Assembly: GCA_016711295.1 (NCBI GenBank)
Contig: JADJTE010000011.1
Span: 165,174 to 229,173 of the forward strand
Direction: 5' to 3'
Length of the DNA: 64,000 nucleotides
Origin: Sphingobacteriales bacterium
GTDB taxonomy: Bacteria > Bacteroidota > Bacteroidia > Chitinophagales > UBA2359
Below are positions 36,961 through 46,495 of the stretch, piece after piece. Position 1 is the first letter of the stretch. The number at the start of each line of letters is the position of its first letter. Under the pieces are notes generated by a model. That model worked only from the letters and a program-made list of their open reading frames with translations. It had not been told where the DNA came from and did not search any database. The translations under genes and the position numbers were made by a program.

Positions 36961-38386
36961 GCGGAATACCTAATTTTTGTGCCAACCATTCGCGAGCGTG
37001 AAATGGCGTGTCGCTGTGTTGCAACATATCAGATAGGCGGCGGCGCAAATCGGTATCGGGCTTATGGTGTAGGCGATAGAGTTGGGGCAGTAGGTCGAGT
37101 GTATTTTTTAGGGCTTCGTACCGAAAAGGCGATAATTCTTGGCTTCGTCGCCTTAGCGTATGCTTCATGCTATCGAGCAATCCATAAAAAGCATCGTAAT
37201 TATCCTGCTCAAAATAGGCATATAACATAAAAGGCTTGCCATAAAAATAGCCTTGTTCGTGAAAAAAGACATTGTTGGCAATCAGGGCAATCGTATCGGC
37301 ATAATTGCCCTCGTAAAAGCAAATACGCGCTTGGGCGAGGTTGAGCCACCCCTCGCGCGTGGCAGGCAGCAAATGGTGTTGATAATCCTCGATAAATTGT
37401 AGTGCCCATACCTTGCCATAGACAGCATAAGCAAAATCGGCGATGCTATTGAACAACCAAGCGGGTATTGGCTCGCCGCGCTGTTGGTGTAGTGCTATAT
37501 TGTCTAAGTAACATTGCAGGCAAAGGGCACGGGTCGAAGTTTGGTGAGCTTGGTGGCGCAGCAGATAATTAGCCAAAAAAACATTGACGCGAATAACGAG
37601 GTCGCTGCTCAATTGGTGTCGGTGTTGTTGCAGGGCATTGGATAACGTTTGGTAGTTGGCTAACGTAGCATTGGGGCGCGACAGGGCTGCCATGTGGTAG
37701 GCAATAGCTATCTGTGGTTCTATCGAATAAGGCATTGCCGATAGTGCTTCCCAAACCGCCGATACTGCTTCAAAATTAAAAGCGTGAGCGGTGCTGGTCT
37801 GCTGCAAATTGAGCATTACGCTGTATAGATTAAAGAGGTCTAAGCAAAAATAGTGAAACAAATTGTCCAATTTGGCTTGTAATGCTTCGTTGCGCAGTGC
37901 TATTTTTTGCTGTTTGTAATACAAATAATCGGTCAGCCGATAATATAACATGCGCCATTGATAATAAAAGCCTTCTGTATGGTGGGCTTGGTTCAATTGG
38001 GCATCTAAGGAAGCTAATTTTTTTTCTGCCAACGCAAAGGCATCGCGCATAATCAAATCGCGAGCGGCATATAGGTCTTTTTCTACGGGTGATAACGCTA
38101 AGTTTTCTTGGACCAAAAATGCATCTGCCAATTGTAAGACATCAGACACAAGGTTGCGCATCGTAGCATCGTGGTAGGGCTTTTCGGCCCCAAATACGCA
38201 CCTAAAAAGCGTGGCTTTGGCTACTTTTTTGTCCTCAAACGTTGGGTACGCCTTAGCTAAGACCTCGCACAGCGCAGTCACATTTTTATTTTTATTGAAA
38301 TACGGCGATTGCGCAAATGCTACAAAACGCTTTATCTCCTTGCCGCTAAATGTTTGCAATAAGGCAATAAATTTTGAATTTTTCAT
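36947..38386 (-). CDS. Conserved hypothetical protein, all-helical
   Basis: 479 residues with no signal peptide or membrane helix. It opens MKNSKFIALLQTFSGKEIKRFVAFAQSPYFNKNKNV (helical), which is a recurring start in a group of long helical proteins found as single copies or small paralogue sets in Bacteroidota. The body is a series of helix pairs with aromatic residues, of TPR-like character (WLNLAQARICFYEGNYADTIALIANN; YFEQDNYDAFYGLLDSMKHTL). A scaffold role is possible, but no function is known. The gene overlaps the convergent membrane-protein gene by 14 bases. Confidence 0.75.
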   Translation of the reverse strand: MKNSKFIALLQTFSGKEIKRFVAFAQSPYFNKNKNVTALCEVLAKAYPTFEDKKVAKATLFRCVFGAEKPYHDATMRNLVSDVLQLADAFLVQENLALSPVEKDLYAARDLIMRDAFALAEKKLASLDAQLNQAHHTEGFYYQWRMLYYRLTDYLYYKQQKIALRNEALQAKLDNLFHYFCLDLFNLYSVMLNLQQTSTAHAFNFEAVSAVWEALSAMPYSIEPQIAIAYHMAALSRPNATLANYQTLSNALQQHRHQLSSDLVIRVNVFLANYLLRHQAHQTSTRALCLQCYLDNIALHQQRGEPIPAWLFNSIADFAYAVYGKVWALQFIEDYQHHLLPATREGWLNLAQARICFYEGNYADTIALIANNVFFHEQGYFYGKPFMLYAYFEQDNYDAFYGLLDSMKHTLRRRSQELSPFRYEALKNTLDLLPQLYRLHHKPDTDLRRRLSDMLQHSDTPFHAREWLAQKLGIPLNEG

Positions 38387-38649
38387 ACTTTACAAATAAA
38401 TAAGCCGCGTATAGTATAGCCCGCATTGGGCAAATATTTACCCAAAAAACCTGAACAGATCCGAACAATATAGGGCAAAATACGCACGATGTCACTGCTG
38501 CACGCGCTTAAAAAAAGGCGCAATATAGCCACAAAATACGGCTGTTTTTTTCTACAAACGCTATTTTTTTTCTTTGCAAGTTCCTATCTACCCGCCTTAT
38601 TTTTGCCCCATCTTTACTCCTAAACCCATCAATCAAACATTTTGTCAGT

Positions 38650-40383
38650 ATGACCAAGATATTATTCACTACACTCAATTTTTTGGGGGCGAGCCTCTAT
38701 CTCTGTGCTGCTACCTTTTATTGCTCGCCCAATGGCAACGACAATACAGGTAGCGGCGCACTCAATAGCCCTTTTCGCAACGTAGCGCGCGCTATTGACG
38801 AAGCATCGGCGGGCGATGTGATTGAACTGCGCGGCGGCAACTATCCGAGCAACGAAATACGGATAAACAAAAGTAACCTCACCATCAGAAGTTACAACGG
38901 CGAGTGGGCACGGATAGAAGCCCCTACCGACGTAGAGGACATCGCCAGTTGCATCTGGTATAACGAACCCGATGTGAACGGCGGCTTGCTCGAAAACCTC
39001 GAAATAGTAGGCGGCTATTACTACGGTGTAAAATTTGAAACCAATTGGGATTGGGGCTTGTCCGAACGATATGGAGTTAGTCATATCACCCTGCGCAACT
39101 GCGACATACACCATACAGGTCGCGATTGTGTCAAAATAACACCCGCCTGCGACCATATCTACCTCATAGGTTGCAGCCTACATCATTCGGGCGTAGGAAT
39201 CTCCAATTCGCCCGACAACGGCGGACCCAATGCCGAGGGCATCGACAACGTAAATGGCAGCAACATGATTGTGCGCAATTGCCATATACACCATACTTCT
39301 ACTTCGGGCGTATATGCCAAAGGCGGTGCCCGCAATTGCTTGATAGAAAATAACCTCGTAACCGATACAGGCGAAGGCGGCATCTTATTGGGTTTTTATA
39401 CCGATGCCGAATGGTTCGACACTACACTCAACCCCAATTTTCACGAATGTATTGGCGGTATTGCCCGCAATAATATCGTCTTGCGCACCGGCGGAACGGG
39501 TATCGGTTGCTGGGGTAGCCTCGATTGTGGCGTATATAATAATACGATAGCAACAGCGTCGCCCGCGTTTCATGCCGCTATACAATTAGACCGCGCCGAT
39601 GTATGGATTGACGATGTGACAACCGCCAACGCGCCCAATACTAATTTGACCATACAAAATAATATCGTCATCGACCAAAGCCCCGCCACCGACGACGATT
39701 ATACGGTAGAAGTGCGCGAGGGTGCATTAGGCAGCAATATCAACATCAACCAAAACGTGTATCATAAAACCAGCGGTGCAGCGAGTTTTAGCTACCAAGG
39801 CAATTGGCCCGCTTTTACTTGGACGGAATGGCAAAGCGCGGGCTACGACAATAATGGTACAGAAGCCAACCCAATGCTCGATGCGCAATATCACCTGACT
39901 AACAGCAGCAACGCCGCCATAGACCAAGCTACTGCTATCAATGGCATAGGCATAGACTACGACGGAAATTCGCGCACGGGTACGCCCGACTGCGGAGCCG
40001 ACGAGTTCGGAGCAGGCAATAATCTACCTGTGCCACCTACCGTAGCCATAGGAACGGGTTTGGGCAGCGACATCATAATAAGTGCCGACGCGCCCGCCCA
40101 TACCGATACTTGGGCAATAGAGATACGTCAAGTAGCCGATATAGCGGGTATCTATGAGCTAACCTTGCCCGAATCGGCGGCGGCTATTGCTACCGCTCCT
40201 TTGTGGGTAACGACATTCGACATGCAAGGCAGAACCATAACAGCACAGCCCTTGGCTAATAGTCAATCGGCGCAAATAGACCTGAGCCATGCGCCACGTG
40301 GTTGGTATATCGTCCAAATAACTACTCGCACAGGCGCGTACCAGCACGATATGCCTAATATGACAGCTAAAATTTGGCGATAA
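38650..40383 (+). CDS. Right-handed parallel beta-helix cargo protein, T9SS
   Basis: 577 residues. Signal peptide MTKILFTTLNFLGASLYLCA, then TFYCSPNGNDNTGSGALNSPFRNVARAI, the start of the pectate-lyase-like fold. Repeats with Asn ladders follow (NLTIRSYNGEW, SHITLRNCDIHHTG, NMIVRNCHIHHTSTSGV, NCLIENNLVTDTGEGGI, IARNNIVLRTGGTG). From about 440 DYDGNSRTGTPDCGADEFG is the choice-of-anchor Q ending of such helices. The last 90 residues form a sorting-signal-like domain. Beta-helix proteins of this type bind or cut polysaccharides; no catalytic residues can be assigned. It ends near a bidirectional terminator. Confidence 0.82.
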   Translation: MTKILFTTLNFLGASLYLCAATFYCSPNGNDNTGSGALNSPFRNVARAIDEASAGDVIELRGGNYPSNEIRINKSNLTIRSYNGEWARIEAPTDVEDIASCIWYNEPDVNGGLLENLEIVGGYYYGVKFETNWDWGLSERYGVSHITLRNCDIHHTGRDCVKITPACDHIYLIGCSLHHSGVGISNSPDNGGPNAEGIDNVNGSNMIVRNCHIHHTSTSGVYAKGGARNCLIENNLVTDTGEGGILLGFYTDAEWFDTTLNPNFHECIGGIARNNIVLRTGGTGIGCWGSLDCGVYNNTIATASPAFHAAIQLDRADVWIDDVTTANAPNTNLTIQNNIVIDQSPATDDDYTVEVREGALGSNININQNVYHKTSGAASFSYQGNWPAFTWTEWQSAGYDNNGTEANPMLDAQYHLTNSSNAAIDQATAINGIGIDYDGNSRTGTPDCGADEFGAGNNLPVPPTVAIGTGLGSDIIISADAPAHTDTWAIEIRQVADIAGIYELTLPESAAAIATAPLWVTTFDMQGRTITAQPLANSQSAQIDLSHAPRGWYIVQITTRTGAYQHDMPNMTAKIWR

Positions 40384-40508
40384 ATGAGGGTTGGTCTTGC
40401 ACACAAAACTTAGATTGATTGAAAACCACTGCGCTTTTATCGTTTGCGTCACGCTATGCGCACCTTTCATTCAAAATAATAATCTAAGGTATAGCCCAAA
40501 AGCATTAA

Positions 40509-40549
40509 GCGTTTGATAATCCTGTACGCAAGGCAGAATTATCAAACGC
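40509..40549. terminator. Hairpin between convergent genes
   Basis: Perfect 12-base stem GCGTTTGATAAT / ATTATCAAACGC with a 17-base loop, between the beta-helix gene and the monooxygenase gene. No long T-run on either side, so strength is uncertain. Confidence 0.6.
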
Positions 40550-40566
40550 CAAAAAGCATCAATCCA

Positions 40567-42012
40567 TTATTGATACTGCAAATAAGCATCATCGACAGTG
40601 CCATATCTGAGCGATAGCGAATCGCGCAGGTAGTTTTGGTGCATTTTCCAAGGCGCAGCCGAAGCTTGTCGGGGCATTTCGTCAATGGAGCGCAAGACAT
40701 ATCCCGAATTGAAATTGAGTAGGGGTTCGGGTTTAAAACGTTGGCTATCGAATCGCGGCGTGCATACTTGGTAGCCTTTCTTGTCCATATAATTTAGTAT
40801 ACGCGTAATATAGTGGCAGTTGAGGTCGCATTTGAGCGTCCATGAGGCATTGGTATAGCCGATGGCGATGGCAAAATTGGGAATATCGCTAAACATAGTA
40901 CCGCGATAACAATAAATGTCGCGCGCGGGGCGAGTTTCGTTGTTCACCCGCATATCAAGGCCTCCCAGCATTTGCAATTGTAGCCCCGTAGCTGTTACAA
41001 TAATATCAGCCTCCAATTCTCTGCCCGATTTCAGCAAAATGCCCTTGGGCGTAAAACGTTCGATGGTGTCTGTCACTATCTCGGCTTTATTTTGGCGCAA
41101 AGCCTTGAACAAATCCGAATCGGGCACTAAGCATAGCCGCTGGTCCCAGGGCTGATATTGGGGGTCAAAGTGGCGTAGGTCGTAGTCTGTACCCAATTCT
41201 TTTTGAATCCCCTTTCTAACCATTCGCTTAAAAACATTAGGTGCTCGCCGCGCTATTTGATAAAATAGCATGGATAAAAGGATATTTTTCCAGCGTGCTA
41301 ATTGGTAAGCCACCTTGCTTGGCAGCTTCTGGCGAAAGAGATTGGCTATCTTATCCTTGCTCGGCAAATTGACGATATAGGTGGGCGAGCGTTGGAGCAT
41401 AACTACATGAGCTGCTTTTTTTGCCATTTCGGGCACTAAGGTAACGGCGGTTGCGCCGCTGCCAATGATCACCACTTTTTTATCGGCATATTGGAGTTTG
41501 TCGTCCCATTTTTGGGGGTGAATAATAGTGCCTGCAAACGACTCGCTGCCCGCGAAAGTGGGTTCGTAGCCGTGCTCATAGTTATAATAGCCCGTACAAG
41601 AAACCAAAAATCGGCAGCAAATAACCCGATTTTGGGGCTCGATGTGCAGCGTCCACATCTTTTCAGCATCGCTCCAATTAGCAGCAATTACGCGATGATT
41701 GAAGCGGATATGAGGAGCAATACCAAATTTCTGTGCCGTATCCTTGATATATTGTAGTATCGCAGGTCCGTCGGCTATGGCTTTCGCGTCTTCCCATGGA
41801 TTGAATGAAAATCCTAATGTATACATATCGCTGTCGGAGCGTATGCCTGGGTATCGAAACAAATCCCAAGTACCGCCTATGTCGCTGCGCCCTTCTAAGA
41901 TAGTATACGTTTTGCGCGGGCATTTTTTTTGGATATGGTAGGCAGCACCAATGCCCGATAGCCCTGCCCCGATGATTACGACATCGAAGTATTGTTTGAT
42001 TTCGTTGTCCAT
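40567..42012 (-). CDS. Flavin monooxygenase, EthA/Baeyer-Villiger type
   Basis: 481 residues, cytoplasmic. FAD site FDVVIIGAGLSGIGAAYHI at the start, LEGRSDIGGTWDLFRYPGIRSDSDM after it, NADP site KKVVIIGSGATAVTLVPEM in the middle and the Baeyer-Villiger fingerprint FAGTIIHPQKWD (pattern F-x-G-x-x-x-H-x-x-x-W-D). The later ATGLQLQMLGGLDMRVN is typical of EthA-like enzymes, known for oxygen insertion next to ketones and for activating ethionamide in mycobacteria. The natural substrate is unknown. No frameshift. It is a single gene with its own space upstream. Confidence 0.9.
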   Translation of the reverse strand: MDNEIKQYFDVVIIGAGLSGIGAAYHIQKKCPRKTYTILEGRSDIGGTWDLFRYPGIRSDSDMYTLGFSFNPWEDAKAIADGPAILQYIKDTAQKFGIAPHIRFNHRVIAANWSDAEKMWTLHIEPQNRVICCRFLVSCTGYYNYEHGYEPTFAGSESFAGTIIHPQKWDDKLQYADKKVVIIGSGATAVTLVPEMAKKAAHVVMLQRSPTYIVNLPSKDKIANLFRQKLPSKVAYQLARWKNILLSMLFYQIARRAPNVFKRMVRKGIQKELGTDYDLRHFDPQYQPWDQRLCLVPDSDLFKALRQNKAEIVTDTIERFTPKGILLKSGRELEADIIVTATGLQLQMLGGLDMRVNNETRPARDIYCYRGTMFSDIPNFAIAIGYTNASWTLKCDLNCHYITRILNYMDKKGYQVCTPRFDSQRFKPEPLLNFNSGYVLRSIDEMPRQASAAPWKMHQNYLRDSLSLRYGTVDDAYLQYQ

Positions 42013-42318
42013 ATAGTTGTGTGTTTTTTTTAGGGTAGTAAAGGTAAGATATTCTGGGCAATGGTGTATGTTTATTTCTTATCCACCTATAAACCCCCCA
42101 CCCTAAAAATTATCATTTTTTAGGCGGTCCAAATTTTTACCCTCAATTATTGATGCCCCCAAAGCCGTCCTATCAAGCATTTGCGGCTTTTTGCAAGCAA
42201 GATTGTTATTTTTTTTACGCAAATAAGACTTAAAACAATAGCATATAAAGATACAGATTAGCTAAAAAGCCCTATCTTTGCGCGTTAAATTGCACGGCAA
42301 TTACCCGAAAACCGTGCA
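42013..42318. other. Divergent promoter region of the monooxygenase and PP2C-like genes
   Basis: About 300 AT-rich bases between divergent genes. It holds one clear -7 box (42273-42280) for the + strand gene. No box was found for the monooxygenase. Confidence 0.5.
42273..42280 (+). promoter_or_regulatory. Bacteroidota -7 promoter box for the PP2C-like gene
   Basis: TATCTTTG on the + strand, 38 bases upstream of the start codon at 42319. Confidence 0.5.
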
Positions 42319-43596
42319 ATGGCTAAATTTGTTTCCCTCATGAGGTCAACTATCAAATCTATATATGCCCTAAGCGAACGTGGGCAATCTAATCATCAAA
42401 ACGACCGTATTTGCCCTTCGGTTGATGAGGTTTCGGCAAATGGTCGGCTGTTTATAGTCAGTCACGGGATAGGCGAGCCAGAGCGTGCCGAATTAGCCGC
42501 CGAAATACTCATTCGCAATGTTTATGACTATTTTACCCGCGTCAGCCCGTTCAAGGGCGAAAAGTTGAGCCAAATATACCTCAATGATATATTGCGCTAT
42601 GTCGAGCGCAAACTCCAACAACAACAAAACCCCTCTATTGCAGGCACCGAAAGCACCATAGCCTTAACCCACTTCAACGAAAACGGTTCTATCACCTTAG
42701 CTTGGGTAGGCAATTGCCGCGCTTACCATATCCGCGCAGGTCAGATACTCTACCGCACCGAAGACCACGTGACCAATGTATGGCAAAATGGGCGCAGCAT
42801 ATCTATACCTCGCGCTATATCGGGCAACGAACCTGTGTGGGCAAGCGTTTCGGTACTTAATGACGTACAACCCAATGATTATATCTTGCTCTGCACGCCC
42901 AGCGTACACAATACCTTAGACGACCGAAATATCAAATACCTGTTTTCGCAGTCCGATGGTAGCGATGCCACCAACCAAGCCATTATCGACAAAATACGCG
43001 AAACTTGCGATGCACACGCCAAAAGTAGCTACTCAGCTTTTTTGCTTCAATTAGACCAAACCCCTTTTACGTCTGCACTCACGTCGCCCGTCACGCGCAC
43101 ATCGAGCATACCGCCCAGCGGACGCATCAATATCGATTCGTTGCCCCACTCGGGGCGCGGCAACCAAAGTAGCGGCGGCGGGTTTAGTTTCGATACCCAA
43201 AAAACGATGAAAGCAGTACTTCTTGCTGCCTCTTTCCTGCTTATTATAGCCCTCGCGTTGGTCTTGAAATACTTTTTGATGAATCCCGAAAAGGAATTTA
43301 ATAATCGTATCGAACTTGCCCAAAAATATTTCTCGGAAGGCGACTACGACAAAGCCGTTGCCGAATACGAAGAAGCATTAAAAGCCCCAAATGAAAACGA
43401 AGCAGCCCGAAAAACCGCCGAAAAAGGATTGAGTGCCGCCAAAGAAATGAAACTCGTCAAACAAGGCGACGATTGGTATAAAAATGGCGATTTGATAAAA
43501 GCAAAAATGGATTATGAAGAAGCCCTATTGCTCCAACCCTACCAACGGTACGCTACAACACAAAATAGACAATATACAGCAAAGCCTAGCAGGTGA
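42319..43596 (+). CDS. PP2C-like (PPM) domain with lost metal ligands, membrane helix, TPR-like tail (main part)
   Basis: Residues 1-250 follow the PPM phosphatase order: SERGQSNHQNDRI (first Asp kept), FIVSHGIGEPERAELAAE where the usual DGMGG is HGIGE, TLAWVGNCRAYHIRAGQ where GDSR is GNCR, YILLCTPSVHNTLDD where SDG is TPS, and SSYSAFLLQL in place of the final DN. Three of four metal-binding Asp are thus missing, so it is probably inactive. Then a Ser/Gly linker, a membrane helix at 297-319 (AVLLAASFLLIIALALVLKYF) and TPR-like helices. The frame ends early by one extra C at about 43543; the rest is in the next entry. Confidence 0.75.
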   Translation: MAKFVSLMRSTIKSIYALSERGQSNHQNDRICPSVDEVSANGRLFIVSHGIGEPERAELAAEILIRNVYDYFTRVSPFKGEKLSQIYLNDILRYVERKLQQQQNPSIAGTESTIALTHFNENGSITLAWVGNCRAYHIRAGQILYRTEDHVTNVWQNGRSISIPRAISGNEPVWASVSVLNDVQPNDYILLCTPSVHNTLDDRNIKYLFSQSDGSDATNQAIIDKIRETCDAHAKSSYSAFLLQLDQTPFTSALTSPVTRTSSIPPSGRINIDSLPHSGRGNQSSGGGFSFDTQKTMKAVLLAASFLLIIALALVLKYFLMNPEKEFNNRIELAQKYFSEGDYDKAVAEYEEALKAPNENEAARKTAEKGLSAAKEMKLVKQGDDWYKNGDLIKAKMDYEEALLLQPYQRYATTQNRQYTAKPSR

Positions 43597-44200
43597 AAAA
43601 CGCAAAATATTGGCAAGTGCCGACAGCCTATTGCTTATCAAAAAATATACTAAGGCAAAAGAATTTTTATTTGACGCATTATATATAGACCAGAAAGACA
43701 ACAAAATACTGAAATTGATCAATCTATGCAACAATCGCCTCTCGCAAGATAGCCTTACGATAGAGGAAGCCATACAACAAGCCATACAACAAGTTAACTC
43801 TAAGGGCACGCCCATCACTACAAAAGTAAAATCGTCATCGTTAGAAGCAGAAGATACACCCAAAAACGCCCTAATCGATACCACCACGCCCCTACCCAAA
43901 ACACGCCGCCGACCTCAAAATACCGACGATTATAGTACCGCCTACCCTCCTAATACCTCCTACCCATCAACCACTTATCCATCGTCTTCGGGTAGCTACC
44001 CCAGCACCACCTACCCATCAACTACCTATCCGCCATCGGGCACAGTGCGCACCTATCCAAGTACCACCACCACCACCGTACCCGACCGCCTGCCCACACG
44101 CACAAGCATCGAAAAAATAGAACCTGTAAAAACGGAGACAACCACACCTACCGTAACGCCGCCCACACCCGCCACTCCTGCCGATACGACCAAAAAATAA
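43514..44200 (+). CDS. C-terminal part of the PP2C-like protein (separate frame)
   Basis: This frame continues the TPR-like tail: NGTLQHKIDNIQQSLAGEKR, then ADSLLLIKKYTKAKEFLFDAL, and a disordered end rich in Pro, Ser, Thr and Tyr with many YPSTTYP repeats, closing with TPATPADTTKK. The real junction is near 43543: with one C less, LLLQPY is followed directly by NGTLQ. Residues 1-10 of this frame are therefore not real. The tail of about 130 residues is probably in the periplasm, since one membrane helix precedes it. The Tyr/Thr repeat type recalls cell-wall or protein contact regions. Confidence 0.7.
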   Translation: MKKPYCSNPTNGTLQHKIDNIQQSLAGEKRKILASADSLLLIKKYTKAKEFLFDALYIDQKDNKILKLINLCNNRLSQDSLTIEEAIQQAIQQVNSKGTPITTKVKSSSLEAEDTPKNALIDTTTPLPKTRRRPQNTDDYSTAYPPNTSYPSTTYPSSSGSYPSTTYPSTTYPPSGTVRTYPSTTTTTVPDRLPTRTSIEKIEPVKTETTTPTVTPPTPATPADTTKK

Positions 44201-44522
44201 GCCTTTCGTTCGATACTGCTGCCGCAAAAAGGACAAAGATTAGGCGTAGTAAAAAACCGAATAATCGAACCCAAAGGATTTTCAAAGGTAACGCATCTGT
44301 ACTTTTAGCAATTAGGCGAGACAAACGATAACTTTGAGTTTGAAATTTCCAAAATTCCTAAACCCATAAGTTTGATAGTTTGGTTCATAGCATACCAAAG
44401 CACAAAACCCCGTTCGACATTGTTGAAGTCGAACGGGGTTTGTTCAATATAATGCTATAAGCACATACTTTCTATTCGGAGGCAAACGCAGCCGTACAAG
44501 CCCAAGGCGGACGGCTTATTCA
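44201..44522. other. Intergenic stretch with a terminator and a possible zinc-ribbon remnant
   Basis: About 320 bases between convergent genes. It holds the inverted repeat 44405-44441. On the minus strand, from 44367 towards 44202, a short frame shows CVTFENPLGSIIRFFTTPN followed by LCPFCGSS, with one in-frame stop just before it; this looks like a piece of a small zinc-ribbon protein. Confidence 0.4.
44405..44441. terminator. Bidirectional terminator
   Basis: Perfect 14-base stem AAACCCCGTTCGAC / GTCGAACGGGGTTT with a 9-base loop, followed by T-rich sequence on the minus strand (TTTT). It lies between the PP2C-like gene and the convergent membrane-protein gene. Confidence 0.8.
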
Positions 44523-44954
44523 TCAATTCCCACCTTTCCACGATACTGTATTTTTGTGCAATACCGCCATCTCAACAACCACAACGACAAATAGTGCCAA
44601 CACTTCGAGTATCAAATAGCCCAAACCCCAAAGCGTCAGATGGTGGTAATAAATACTTATCAAATAGGTATTTAGGCAAGCATATAACACATTCGCGGTT
44701 ATGATAATGCGCAATGCGGTCGTGCGGTGTTTGATAGGGACAATATAACACACTAATGAATAGATAGCCAAAACGCAAGCTATTGCCGCCAAACCCTGCC
44801 ATAAGGGGCGAGGTAGTCCAAAAAAATGACTTAGACACGCCCCAATAAAGCCCAAGCAGCCCGCTGACAATAACGCTCCGCAAGCATCGAACAAAAAAAT
44901 GTTCTGCAAGCTAAACGGTATATACTTGGCGAGCGTATGTATTGGGTTTGGCAT
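44523..44954 (-). CDS. Hypothetical four-helix membrane protein
   Basis: 143 residues with four hydrophobic helices: FLFDACGALLSAGCLGFIGACL, LWQGLAAIACVLAIYSLVCYI, RIIITANVLYACLNTYLISI and GYLILEVLALFVVVVVEMAVL. The opening IFLFDACGALLSA and the conserved YSLVCY are shared by a set of small Bacteroidota membrane proteins with no known role. It lies downstream of the helicase gene on the same strand with 38 bases between them, so it may be co-transcribed with it. A terminator follows its stop. Confidence 0.7.
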   Translation of the reverse strand: MPNPIHTLAKYIPFSLQNIFLFDACGALLSAGCLGFIGACLSHFFGLPRPLWQGLAAIACVLAIYSLVCYIVPIKHRTTALRIIITANVLYACLNTYLISIYYHHLTLWGLGYLILEVLALFVVVVVEMAVLHKNTVSWKGGN

Positions 44955-44992
44955 AGCAAGAAATACCCTCCATTACAGCGGGATACAGCCGT

Positions 44993-46495
44993 TTAGGAAT
45001 AGATGCGTTTGCGCTTAGATTTGCCACCGAAAGGTTCGGGGCTATAATTTTTTTTGCGTGGTGCGTCCCACGATGGTTCGTAGCTTTGGCGGGAACCGTT
45101 ATAAGAGCGCGTTTCGGCGGCATGGCGGTTTTGTCGGCGCGAAGTGGGCATATCGTAGTTCATCACTTGGCGTTCGGGCTCGGCACTTTTGGCGGCGGGC
45201 AAGTCGGGTATTGCCATTTTGAGCAAGGCAGCGGCTAAGGTTTCGAGTTCGATGCCCTCTTTCTGCAATTGTTTGACCATCAATAGGTGGTCGTCATAAT
45301 TGTTTTCGGTAACAGCATTTTTGACGCGCTCTTGTTGTTTGTAGCGAGCTATGGCGGCTACTTCGCGGCTGGTGGGCAAGTTGCGGCGTTCTACTCCCGA
45401 TTTGCTGTATTGCTCTATTTGTCGCAATTGGCGTAGGTCGTTTCTGCCCGTGATAAAGCTATACGCTTTGCCTGTTTTGCCCGCTCTACCCGTTCTGCCT
45501 ATGCGGTGTACGTAATATTCGGGGTCGTAGGGTAGGTCATAATTGAACACGGCATCGACATGGCTAATGTCCAGACCACGCGCTGCTACGTCGGTAGCGA
45601 TGAGTAGGCGAATATCGCCACGTCGGAACGAATCCATGACGGTATTGCGCTGTTTTTGGTTCAAATCGCCGTGAATGCTATCGGCTTTGAGTTTCAAATC
45701 GCGCAATTTGTCGACCAATTCATCTACCATGCGCTTAGTATTACAAAATACGATAGCCGTTTTTAGGTCGTCTGCCAACATGATATTGGCGATATCTTTG
45801 GCTTTCCACGACTCTTGTGTTTCGAAATAGATTTGTTCTATATCGTCGTTGGTTAGTTGGTCGCGCGTAATTTTGACGTGCGAGGGGCTGTGCTGGTAGT
45901 TGTGGATAATATTGATGATGGGCTTGGGCATAGTAGCCGAAAATAGCACGGTTTGGCGGTCTTCGGGTGTTTTTTCCAAGATATATTCGATATCTTCCCT
46001 GAAACCGCGATTGAGCATCTCGTCGGCTTCGTCCAAAACAACCATTTCTATTTGGTCAAGCGATAAGGTTTTGCGTTCTAAGTGGTCGATGATTCGTCCG
46101 GGTGTGCCTACAACGATATGCACGCCGCGTCGTAGCTGGCGTATTTGTTCTTGGATAGGCTCGCCGCCATAGACAGCAGCAATTTGCACGTCTTTTTTAT
46201 ATTTCGCCAATTTTTTCAATTCGTTGTCTGCTTGCAGCGATAGTTCGCGGGTAGGGCACATCACCAAGGCGGTGGTGGCTTGGGGCATGGGTTCGGGCAA
46301 CATTTCGAGCAATGGAATGCCGAATGCTGCTGTTTTGCCCGTACCTGTTTGGGCTTGTCCTACTACGTCGTTGCCCGCTAGAATAAGAGGTATCGTAGCT
46401 GCCTGAATCTGCGAAGGCTCGGTAAAACCCATTTCGGCAATAGCTAAGTGCATAGCCGTACTGAGTTCGAGCTGTTCAAAATTATTTTTTTTCAT
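44993..46495 (-). CDS. DEAD-box ATP-dependent RNA helicase
   Basis: 500 residues from MKKNNFEQLELSTAM; an ATG 17 codons upstream lies inside the leader and is not favoured. All motifs are present: Q motif (FTEPSQIQAATIP), AQTGTGKT, PTREL, TPGR, DEAD, SAT, then ARGLDI and HRIGRTGR in the second RecA domain. A charged C-terminal tail of about 140 residues ends in basic sequence (FGGKSKRKRIYS), probably binding RNA. This is the DeaD/RhlE type that helps ribosome assembly and RNA decay in the cold. It has a leader of about 340 bases with a hairpin and T-run, which suggests control by transcription attenuation. Confidence 0.94.
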   Translation of the reverse strand: MKKNNFEQLELSTAMHLAIAEMGFTEPSQIQAATIPLILAGNDVVGQAQTGTGKTAAFGIPLLEMLPEPMPQATTALVMCPTRELSLQADNELKKLAKYKKDVQIAAVYGGEPIQEQIRQLRRGVHIVVGTPGRIIDHLERKTLSLDQIEMVVLDEADEMLNRGFREDIEYILEKTPEDRQTVLFSATMPKPIINIIHNYQHSPSHVKITRDQLTNDDIEQIYFETQESWKAKDIANIMLADDLKTAIVFCNTKRMVDELVDKLRDLKLKADSIHGDLNQKQRNTVMDSFRRGDIRLLIATDVAARGLDISHVDAVFNYDLPYDPEYYVHRIGRTGRAGKTGKAYSFITGRNDLRQLRQIEQYSKSGVERRNLPTSREVAAIARYKQQERVKNAVTENNYDDHLLMVKQLQKEGIELETLAAALLKMAIPDLPAAKSAEPERQVMNYDMPTSRRQNRHAAETRSYNGSRQSYEPSWDAPRKKNYSPEPFGGKSKRKRIYS

